64,000 bases of DNA from Korobacter sp963703075. Lineage in GTDB: Bacteria > Acidobacteriota > Terriglobia > Terriglobales > Acidobacteriaceae. This document shows positions 41,683-48,413 of the stretch, one piece after another. The DNA is taken from positions 868,001-932,000 of the forward strand of contig OY969786.1 of the NCBI GenBank assembly GCA_963703075.1, given 5' to 3'. The position numbers and the translations under genes were made by a program. Every line of letters begins with the position of its first letter. The first letter of the stretch is position 1. The notes beneath the pieces are model-generated. The model saw only the letters and a list, made by a program, of their open reading frames with translations. It did not search any database and was not told where the DNA came from.

Positions 41683-43227
41683 CTATGTTTTTGATGCCTC
41701 AGATTCTTCCTGGGAATCGGCTTGCTCGGGCCGCAACAGCGGGAAGAGGATTACGTCGCGGATCGATTTTGAATTCGTGAGCAGCATGACGGTGCGGTCG
41801 ATGCCGATCCCCATGCCGCCGGTGGGGGGCATGCCATAGGAAAGCGCGCGGACATAGTCTTCGTCCATCTGGTGGGCTTCTTCATCGCCGCGGGCGCGCT
41901 CGGCGAGCTGCATTTCGAAGCGCTTACGTTGCTCGATGGGATCGTTAAGTTCGCTGAAGGCATTTCCGATTTCCATTCCGGCGCAGAAGACTTCGAAGCG
42001 CTCAACCCACTCGGGATCTTCGCGATGATTCTTCGAAAGCGGTGAGATCTCGACGGGGAAATCATAGAGGATGGTCGGCTGAATCAGGTGCTCTTCCGCA
42101 AGGGCCTCGAAAATCGCGGCGATGGTGACGCCCTTCGGAGCACCGGACTGGAAGGGCATCAGCTTGAGCTCGCTGAGGTGTTTCCCTATCGCGGCGACTT
42201 TGTCGGCGCTGGATAAATCTTCGAAACTCGGCTTGGGGCCGGCGTTCTCCGGCCAGTACTTCAGGATCGCATCGCGCATGGAGATGCGTTCCATCTGGCT
42301 GAAATCGAGCGAGAGATCGCCGTACTGGACCGTCGTTCCGCCGGTAACTTCGGTGGCAAGTTCGCGGAACAGGTCCTCGGTGAGGGTCATGAGATCGAAG
42401 TAATCGGCATAGGCCCAGTAAAACTCGAGCATGGTGAATTCCGGGTTGTGGCGGGTGCTGATGCCCTCATTGCGGAAGTTGCGGTTGATCTCGTAAACGC
42501 GATCGATGCCGCCCACGATGAGTCGCTTGAGATAGAGCTCGGGCGCAATGCGCAGGAAGAGGTCCATGTCGAGCGTGTTGTGGTGGGTGGTGAACGGACG
42601 GGCAGCGGCGCCTCCGTAAAGACGCTGCAGCATGGGGGTTTCGACCTCGACGAAGCCACGCTGATCGAAAAAGCGGCGCATCGCGTGGAGAAGTTTTGCG
42701 CGCTTGATGAAGACTTCGCGGACCTCGGGGTCCATGTTCATGTCGACGTAGCGGCGGCGGTAGCGCAGCTCGACGTCGGTGAGGCCGTGCCACTTCTCGG
42801 GCAGGGGCAGGAGATCCTTGGCGAGGAAAGTCAGCTCTTCAACGTGGATGCTGAGCTCTCCGGTGCGGGTGCGGAAGAGGTAGCCCTTGGCGCCGACGAA
42901 GTCGCCGAGGTCGAGCAGCTTGTAGAGCGCGAAACCTTTTTCACCGACGTTGTCGAGGCGCACGTAGAGTTGGAGGCGCTTGCCATCCTGCTGGATGTGG
43001 GCGAAGCCGGCCTTGCCCTGGCCGCGGATCGACATCAGGCGGCCCGCGACGCGCACGTCGATGTGGTTCGCCTCGAGTTCCTCGGCAGTCTTCGACGTGT
43101 ACACGTCAAGGATCTGGGGAACCGTGTGGGTGGTCTCGTACTTGTAGGGGTAGACCTTCTGGCCAAGAGCTTCAATCTCTTTGAGCTTGTCGAGGCGTTG
43201 CTGGTAGATGTTGTCTTCTAGGGACAA
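41683..43227 (-). CDS. lysS: Lysyl-tRNA synthetase, class II
   Basis: 514 residues. The N-terminal OB-fold anticodon domain (VAGRLMSIRGQGKAGFAHIQ, about 60-160) leads to the class II core. Motif 1 region: RRFFDQRGFVEVETPML. Motif 2: FRNEGISTRHNPEFTMLEFY. Motif 3: GGMGIGIDRTVMLL near the C-terminus. It charges tRNA-Lys. The start is TTG at 43227 with AGGAAG just before it. Divergent from the nuoA gene; the region between holds a repeat copy and a palindrome. Confidence 0.97.
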   Translation of the reverse strand: MSLEDNIYQQRLDKLKEIEALGQKVYPYKYETTHTVPQILDVYTSKTAEELEANHIDVRVAGRLMSIRGQGKAGFAHIQQDGKRLQLYVRLDNVGEKGFALYKLLDLGDFVGAKGYLFRTRTGELSIHVEELTFLAKDLLPLPEKWHGLTDVELRYRRRYVDMNMDPEVREVFIKRAKLLHAMRRFFDQRGFVEVETPMLQRLYGGAAARPFTTHHNTLDMDLFLRIAPELYLKRLIVGGIDRVYEINRNFRNEGISTRHNPEFTMLEFYWAYADYFDLMTLTEDLFRELATEVTGGTTVQYGDLSLDFSQMERISMRDAILKYWPENAGPKPSFEDLSSADKVAAIGKHLSELKLMPFQSGAPKGVTIAAIFEALAEEHLIQPTILYDFPVEISPLSKNHREDPEWVERFEVFCAGMEIGNAFSELNDPIEQRKRFEMQLAERARGDEEAHQMDEDYVRALSYGMPPTGGMGIGIDRTVMLLTNSKSIRDVILFPLLRPEQADSQEESEASKT

Positions 43228-43322
43228 GGAGCTTCCTTAATAGGTATCAACTGTCAGGCTTCAGGAAGGGCGATTCCTGAGAGCTGATGTTGCTGAAACC
43301 TCGAACCGAAAATGCATGCCCG

Positions 43323-43338
43323 AGTGACGGGCGTCACA
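43323..43338. promoter_or_regulatory. CRP/FNR-type palindrome upstream of nuoA
   Basis: AGTGA-CGGGCG-TCACA: two five-base arms separated by six bases, one mismatch from TGTGA-N6-TCACA. It lies about 115 bases ahead of the nuoA start. A perfect version of the same motif precedes nuoC. Confidence 0.5.
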
Positions 43339-43401
43339 GCGCGTTGGTATCGAACTGACGATTATAAATAGGACTGGATGATGGTGCAGGCAGTCTTGCC
43401 T

Positions 43402-43440
43402 CCCACCCTGTCGCATGCGCGACAAGACTGGGGCACCCAC
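43402..43440 (+). repeat. Dispersed hairpin repeat copy between lysS and nuoA
   Basis: CCCACCCTGTCGCATGCGCG, then ACAAGACTGGGGCACCCAC. The outer arms fit the family consensus; the middle is another stem (GTCGC/GCGAC). It ends 15 bases before the nuoA start, so it may sit in the 5' leader. Confidence 0.7.
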
Positions 43441-43454
43441 AGGTTTGGAGAGAT

Positions 43455-43811
43455 ATGCCGCAGATTTATGTTCCGATTTTTATTTTTATGGCAGTGGCGT
43501 TCGCGATTGGCGCGGGGACGCTCATGCTGTTTAAGCTGGTGCGTCCGTCGCGGCCGAGCAAAGTGAAGCTGATGCCGTACGAGTGCGGCATCGATCCGTT
43601 CGATTCTTCGCGGCAGCGGTATACGATTCGCTTTTATATTGTCGCGATTTTATTCGTTGTCTTCGACGTGGAAACCATCTTCCTCTTCCCCTGGGCCGTG
43701 CAATTCAAGGCGCTGGGCGCGTTTGGAGCGGTGGAGATGCTGCTGTTCCTTGGGATCCTGATTGCCGGGTACGTGTGGGTATGGAAAAAGGGCGCGTTGG
43801 AGTGGATCTGA
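43455..43811 (+). CDS. nuoA: NADH-quinone oxidoreductase subunit A (cluster 1)
   Basis: 118 residues, three membrane helices. It is part of the membrane arm of complex I near the quinone channel. Conserved block: MPYECGIDPFDSSRQRYTIR between helices 1 and 2, then FDVETIFLFPWAVQF with its buried acidic residues. GGAGAGAT precedes the ATG. nuoB, which normally follows, is absent; a terminator and 310 bases without a gene come next. Confidence 0.95.
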   Translation: MPQIYVPIFIFMAVAFAIGAGTLMLFKLVRPSRPSKVKLMPYECGIDPFDSSRQRYTIRFYIVAILFVVFDVETIFLFPWAVQFKALGAFGAVEMLLFLGILIAGYVWVWKKGALEWI

Positions 43812-43859
43812 GGTTGCAGGGGTCAGGTTTCAGGTCTTAGATATCAGGTTCTGAGGGAG

Positions 43860-43882
43860 AGCGGCGAGCTGCCGCTTTTTTC
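43860..43882 (+). terminator. Rho-independent terminator after nuoA
   Basis: AGCGGC-GAGCT-GCCGCT stem-loop followed directly by TTTTTC. It is about 50 bases past the nuoA stop and separates nuoA from the nuoC-N operon. Confidence 0.75.
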
Positions 43883-44002
43883 TTGTCCCGCAATAATGTT
43901 GAAAATTGCAATGTCCTGGTTTGGCGAGACCGCTTTGTGTCTCTCCACGAGCAATTTTGCCGATCGCCCGCAGGCGCATGAAATCAGGCGATTTCGCTGC
44001 CA

Positions 44003-44018
44003 TGTGATGGTCGTCACA
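44003..44018. promoter_or_regulatory. CRP/FNR-type palindrome upstream of nuoC
   Basis: A perfect TGTGA-N6-TCACA (spacer TGGTCG) lies about 105 bases ahead of the nuoC start, in the 310-base gap after nuoA. Family knowledge: CRP-type regulators bind this arrangement. Whether the organism's regulator reads it is unknown. Confidence 0.55.
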
Positions 44019-44122
44019 CCCGCACGTGATCTGTGTCGTTTCTGCACAACCCAAGTGGTTGGTACAAAAGGGAGGTCCTGATCCGGAACGGATCTGACCG
44101 GTAGCAGAAAAGGCACGGAACG

Positions 44123-44725
44123 ATGCCAGACGAGAAACCTGAAGTTGACAAGATCCCCCAGGCAGCCCCTCCCCCGGGAAAACCTGCGGTCGCCAAGCCG
44201 GCAGCGGCCCCTCCGAAGCCTGTTCCCGTCGCCTGGGAGGGCGAGCTGGTGGCGAGTTTGAAGCGGCAATATGGCTCGGGCGTCCGCGAGGCGGCGATTT
44301 ACCTGAAAGACAAGTACCTGGTGGTGGATTCATCGATTGTTTTCGATGTCCTAAACCGTATGAGCCGGGAAGAGCAATTCGATTATTGCGTGGACATCAC
44401 TGCCGTGCACTGGCCGAAACGCGAGGAACCGTTCGACTTGGTTTACATCCTGTACTCGTTTGCGAAGAACGAGCGGGTCCGGGTCGAGACGACCATCCAG
44501 GAAAACCAAAAAGTTCGCAGCGCTTACAGCCTGTGGCCGACCGCCGACTGGCTGGAGCGCGAGGTGTTTGACATGTTCGGGATCGAGTTCACCGAGCATC
44601 CGGGGCTGAAGCGGATCTTGCTGCCAGAAGGATGGACGGGACATCCGCTGCGCAAAGATTATGGCATCCGCCAGCAGGACCAGGCCTGGGTGAAGGCAAA
44701 CATCGGAATCGAGAGCGGACAATGA
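44123..44725 (+). CDS. nuoC: NADH-quinone oxidoreductase subunit C (cluster 1)
   Basis: 200 residues. A Pro/Ala-rich N-terminal extension of about 40 residues precedes the 30-kDa subunit domain: EEQFDYCVDITAVHWPKREE, DLVYILYSFAKNERVRV, SLWPTADWLEREVFDMFGIE and GLKRILLPEGWTGHPLRKDY. The last block, ending at the LPxxWxGxPLRKDY signature, is diagnostic. It is a peripheral arm subunit holding the NuoD contact. The stop overlaps the nuoD start (ATGA). Confidence 0.96.
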   Translation: MPDEKPEVDKIPQAAPPPGKPAVAKPAAAPPKPVPVAWEGELVASLKRQYGSGVREAAIYLKDKYLVVDSSIVFDVLNRMSREEQFDYCVDITAVHWPKREEPFDLVYILYSFAKNERVRVETTIQENQKVRSAYSLWPTADWLEREVFDMFGIEFTEHPGLKRILLPEGWTGHPLRKDYGIRQQDQAWVKANIGIESGQ

Positions 44726-45861
44726 CAACGGCCAGCTTCACTCCCGACCTCGACGGCAAGACTTTCCTCGATTCCAACGAACTAGTGCTCAACATGGGGC
44801 CGCAGCATCCGTCGACCCACGGCGTGCTGCGGGTGATCCTGAAGCTTGACGGCGAAAAAGTTCTTGGAACCGAGTGCGTGATCGGCTACCTGCATCGCGG
44901 GGTCGAGAAGATCGCGGAGAACCGGACCTACGTGCAGTTCAATCCTTACGTCGACCGCATGGATTACGTGGCGGCGGTCAGCAATGGCTTGGGTTATTGC
45001 GAAGCGGTCGAAAAGCTGATCGATGTGCAGGCGCCTCCACGGGCGCAATTTCTACGGGTGATTTTAGCGGAGTTGAACCGGTTGGCGAGCCACCAGGTGT
45101 GGCTCGGCACGCATGCGCTGGACATCGGCGCGATTACGCCGCTGTTCTATACCTTCCGCGATCGCGAAGCGGTGCTGAAGATCTTCGAAAAGTATTGCGG
45201 GGCGCGCCTCACCACCCACGCCTTTCGTATCGGGGGGTGCATTTACGAGGCGTACGAGGGATTCGAAAAAGAGGTGCTCGCGTATTGCGATGCCGTCTCG
45301 CCGAAGATCGATGAATACGAAGCGCTGCTGACCGGCAACCGCATCTGGCTGCAGCGCACCAAGGGCGTCGGCATTCTGAATGCCGCGGACTGCAAGGCGC
45401 TGGGCGTGACCGGGCCGGTGTTACGGGCAGCCGGAGTGCAATGGGACCTTCGAAAGGCGCAGCCTTATGCGGCTTACGACCAGGTCGAGTTCGACATCCC
45501 GACGGCGGAGAACGGCGACACCTTCGATCGATACATCGTGCGCATCCAGGAGATGCGTCAGTCGGTGCGGATCCTGCGGCAAGCGGTCGAGAAGCTTCCC
45601 GCGGGCCCGACAATGGCGAAGGTTCCGAAAGTTCTGAAGCCGCCAGTGGGGCGGATTTACCACTCCATCGAAGCGCCCAAGGGCGAGCTTGGCTATTACA
45701 TCGTGAGCGATGGTTCGACGCAGCCCTATCGCGTGCGGGTGCGGCCGCCGAGCTTCGTAAACCTGCAGGCGCTCGACAAAATGGTGCGGGGGGCGCTAAT
45801 CGCGGATGTGGTCGCGGTGATCGGCACGCTCGACATCGTGCTCGGTGAGGTGGACCGGTGA
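44722..45861 (+). CDS. nuoD: NADH-quinone oxidoreductase subunit D (cluster 1)
   Basis: 379 residues. It forms the quinone-binding 49-kDa subunit together with NuoB. Seen: NMGPQHPSTHGVLRV, GYLHRGVEKIAENRTYVQF, YVDRMDYVAAVSNGL, DIGAITPLFYTFRDRE and the C-terminal APKGELGYYIVSDGS with PSFVNLQALDKMV. The ATG at 44722 overlaps the nuoC stop; longer in-frame starts lie inside nuoC. Its last codons overlap the nuoH start. Confidence 0.97.
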   Translation: MTTASFTPDLDGKTFLDSNELVLNMGPQHPSTHGVLRVILKLDGEKVLGTECVIGYLHRGVEKIAENRTYVQFNPYVDRMDYVAAVSNGLGYCEAVEKLIDVQAPPRAQFLRVILAELNRLASHQVWLGTHALDIGAITPLFYTFRDREAVLKIFEKYCGARLTTHAFRIGGCIYEAYEGFEKEVLAYCDAVSPKIDEYEALLTGNRIWLQRTKGVGILNAADCKALGVTGPVLRAAGVQWDLRKAQPYAAYDQVEFDIPTAENGDTFDRYIVRIQEMRQSVRILRQAVEKLPAGPTMAKVPKVLKPPVGRIYHSIEAPKGELGYYIVSDGSTQPYRVRVRPPSFVNLQALDKMVRGALIADVVAVIGTLDIVLGEVDR

Positions 45862-47138
45862 TCGCACAGTTTTTGCAATATCTGAAATCCGACGGAACGC
45901 CGGGTGAGTATGGAAGCGCGCTGTGGGCCACGATCTACATCCTGCTGATTTTTGCAGGCGTATCGCTGGCGGTAATCGCGATGAACTGGCTGGAGCGCAA
46001 GATCCTGGCGCACATGCAGATTCGTCTTGGTCCCATGCGGGTAGGCCCGCACGGCCTGCTCCAGCCGATCGCCGATGCCTTGAAGCTGCTGATCAAGGAA
46101 GACATTGTTCCCGAGAGCGCCGACAAGTTCCTCTTCTGGATGGCGCCGGTCGCGGTGATGATGACGACCTTCACGACCTACCTGGTGATTCCTTTCGGAC
46201 GGCAGCATGCGGTTACGAACATGAACATCGGCGTGCTCTTTATGCTGGCAGTTTCGTCGCTGGGCGTGTTGGCGGTGGTGATGGCCGGATGGGCGTCGAA
46301 TTCGAAGTACGCACTGATGGGCGGACTGCGATCGGCAGCGCAAATGGTGAGCTACGAAGTGGCGATGGGGCTGGCGGTGGTGAGCGTGTTGATGATGACC
46401 AGCCTGCAGACCGGCACCGGCACCATGAGCATGATCGGCATTGTAGAAGCGCAACAGCAGCAGGGAAGCTGGTTCATCTTCAAGTTTTTCCCGGTCGGGC
46501 TGGTGGCCTTCGTGATCTTCGCGATCGCCATGGTGGCTGAAACCAATCGCGCCCCATTCGATTTGCCGGAAGCGGAGAGCGAATTGACGGCAGGTTTCCA
46601 CACGGAATATAGCGGGTTCCGCTGGTCACTGTTCTTCCTGGCGGAATATGCGGCGATGATCGCGGTCTCGTCGATCGCCGTAACCCTGTGGCTGGGCGGC
46701 TGGCTGCGGCCTTTTCCCAACGCGCTGCATGGGGCAGCGTGGGAGCTGGCGTTCTCCTCGGTTCCCGGGTTGGTGTTCTTCGGATTCGCGGCGATGTGCT
46801 TTATCGGAGTCGTACGCATGCCGAAGAAAGCCGCTTTCAAAGTGCAGACGGTTGGGCTCGGAGTCTTCGGCGTGGTAATCGGGATGATCGGGACGGTGCT
46901 GCTCATTCCGGCGGTACGCGTGCGCGTTGAGGACATCTTCTGGTTCTCCGCCAAGGTTGCGGTCTTCATGTATCTCTACATCTGGTATCGCGGAACCTTT
47001 CCCCGCTATCGCTTCGATCAACTGATGCGGATTGGCTGGAAGGTGCTGTTGCCCATCTCGCTGGCGGTGTTGATCGCGGTTGCGGTGATTGGCGTGCGAC
47101 ATGAGCTGTTCGCCGGATTGATGGGGGTGACGCGATGA
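45858..47138 (+). CDS. nuoH: NADH-quinone oxidoreductase subunit H (cluster 1)
   Basis: 426 residues, longer than the usual 330 or so because of extra stretches near the middle and end. Eight or more membrane helices. Typical blocks: MNWLERKILAHMQIRLGPMR, HGLLQPIADALKLLIKEDI, AMVAETNRAPFDLPEAESEL and TAGFHTEYSGFRW. NuoH links the quinone site to the membrane arm. The GTG start overlaps the nuoD stop, and its end overlaps nuoI by four bases. Confidence 0.96.
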   Translation: MIAQFLQYLKSDGTPGEYGSALWATIYILLIFAGVSLAVIAMNWLERKILAHMQIRLGPMRVGPHGLLQPIADALKLLIKEDIVPESADKFLFWMAPVAVMMTTFTTYLVIPFGRQHAVTNMNIGVLFMLAVSSLGVLAVVMAGWASNSKYALMGGLRSAAQMVSYEVAMGLAVVSVLMMTSLQTGTGTMSMIGIVEAQQQQGSWFIFKFFPVGLVAFVIFAIAMVAETNRAPFDLPEAESELTAGFHTEYSGFRWSLFFLAEYAAMIAVSSIAVTLWLGGWLRPFPNALHGAAWELAFSSVPGLVFFGFAAMCFIGVVRMPKKAAFKVQTVGLGVFGVVIGMIGTVLLIPAVRVRVEDIFWFSAKVAVFMYLYIWYRGTFPRYRFDQLMRIGWKVLLPISLAVLIAVAVIGVRHELFAGLMGVTR

Positions 47139-47593
47139 GCCTCGTCCCACTCCTTCGCAAAATTTTTCTGATCGATTTGTTGAAGGGTTTGTCGATTACC
47201 TTCCGCTACCAGGATCCGGAAGAAATCCAGACCGAGCAGTATCCGCAGGAGCGTCCGACGATTGCCGACCGTTATCGCGGACAGCCGCTGATGAAGTTGG
47301 GCGAAAACGGCGAGACCCTGTGCATCGGTTGCAACCTGTGCGCGCTCGCGTGCCCTGAAAACCTGATCAAGGTGACGGCCGATCGTGATCCGGTGACCAA
47401 GAAGAAGGTAATGACCGGCTACGTGTACGACGTGAGCCGCTGCATGTTCTGCGGATTATGCGAAGAGGCGTGTCCGACCGAATCGCTGAAGCTGGGCCAG
47501 GGATACGAGATGGTGCTGTACAGCCGAGAGGGCATGGTGCTCGATCGCCCCGTGCTGGAACATCGCAAAGATCCGGAGCCGTACGACAAATGA
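47135..47593 (+). CDS. nuoI: NADH-quinone oxidoreductase subunit I (cluster 1)
   Basis: 152 residues. It carries two [4Fe-4S] clusters: CIGCNLCALACP and CMFCGLCEEACP. It passes electrons from the peripheral arm toward NuoB. An N-terminal amphipathic stretch lies on the membrane. The start ATG overlaps nuoH and the end overlaps nuoJ. Cluster 2 in this window lacks a nuoI between nuoH and nuoJ. Confidence 0.97.
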   Translation: MSLVPLLRKIFLIDLLKGLSITFRYQDPEEIQTEQYPQERPTIADRYRGQPLMKLGENGETLCIGCNLCALACPENLIKVTADRDPVTKKKVMTGYVYDVSRCMFCGLCEEACPTESLKLGQGYEMVLYSREGMVLDRPVLEHRKDPEPYDK

Positions 47594-48099
47594 CACCTGT
47601 CGCCACACCCTTTTTCTTTTACTTTCTTGCCGCGCTCAGCGTAGGCAGCGCACTGGGCGTCATCCTCCGCAAGAACGCGGTGCATTCGGCAATCTTCCTG
47701 GTGTTCACGCTGCTGGCGCAGGCGGGGCTGTACCTCATGCTCTATGCGCCTTTCGTGGCCGGCGCGCAGATCATCCTGTACGCAGGCGGAATCATGGTGC
47801 TGTTCCTCTTCGTGATCATGCTGGTGAACCTCGAGCGATCGCTGAAAGAGGAGCAGTTCAACAAGCAGTGGATCGTGGGCACAGTGGTCGCACTACTGTT
47901 CGGTGCGCTCGTGCTGATGGTGTACCGGAACGGCGCCGGAAGTTTCCAGCGGACGATGGCGGCCCTCCCAGAGTCGACGAACACGCAGGAAATCGGCGTG
48001 ATGCTCTACCGGAATTACATGCTGCCGTTTGAAGTCGCGTCGCTGCTGCTGCTGGTGGCGATTGTGGGCGCGGTGGTGATGGCGAAGAAGAGGATCTGA
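47590..48099 (+). CDS. nuoJ: NADH-quinone oxidoreductase subunit J (cluster 1)
   Basis: 169 residues, five membrane helices. Blocks: NAVHSAIFLVFTLLAQAGLY, FVAGAQIILYAGGIMVLFLF (with the pi-bulge helix 3) and NYMLPFEVASLLLLVAIVGA. The ATG at 47590 overlaps the nuoI stop. It serves as the intact reference for the frameshifted nuoJ of cluster 2. Confidence 0.96.
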   Translation: MTPVATPFFFYFLAALSVGSALGVILRKNAVHSAIFLVFTLLAQAGLYLMLYAPFVAGAQIILYAGGIMVLFLFVIMLVNLERSLKEEQFNKQWIVGTVVALLFGALVLMVYRNGAGSFQRTMAALPESTNTQEIGVMLYRNYMLPFEVASLLLLVAIVGAVVMAKKRI

Positions 48100-48101
48100 C
48101 C

Positions 48102-48407
48102 ATGGCGGAAATCGGAACCATGCATTACCTGGTGGTGGCGGCGATGCTCTTCCTGCTGGGCGTGGTGGGCGTGGTCACGCGCCGCAACGTGGTCATCATC
48201 TTGATGTCGATCGAACTGATCCTGAACGCCGTGAACTTGAACCTGGTGGCGTTTTCGCGCCTCTACGGGCTGCACGGGCAGGTGTTTGCGATCTTCGTAA
48301 TCGTGGATGCGGCGGCGGAAGCGGCCGTGGGCTTAGGCATTGTGATCGCGTTCTTCCGTAATAAAGAGACGGTGAACGTGGATGAAGTGGATCTCTTGAA
48401 GTGGTGA
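48102..48407 (+). CDS. nuoK: NADH-quinone oxidoreductase subunit K (cluster 1)
   Basis: 101 residues, three helices: VVAAMLFLLGVVGVVTRRNV, IILMSIELILNAVNLNLVAF (with the conserved Glu in MSIEL) and AAAEAAVGLGIVIAFFRNKE (second conserved Glu). It is part of the proton path of complex I. It starts two bases after the nuoJ stop and ends seven bases before nuoL. Confidence 0.96.
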   Translation: MAEIGTMHYLVVAAMLFLLGVVGVVTRRNVVIILMSIELILNAVNLNLVAFSRLYGLHGQVFAIFVIVDAAAEAAVGLGIVIAFFRNKETVNVDEVDLLKW

Positions 48408-48413
48408 GCGAGA

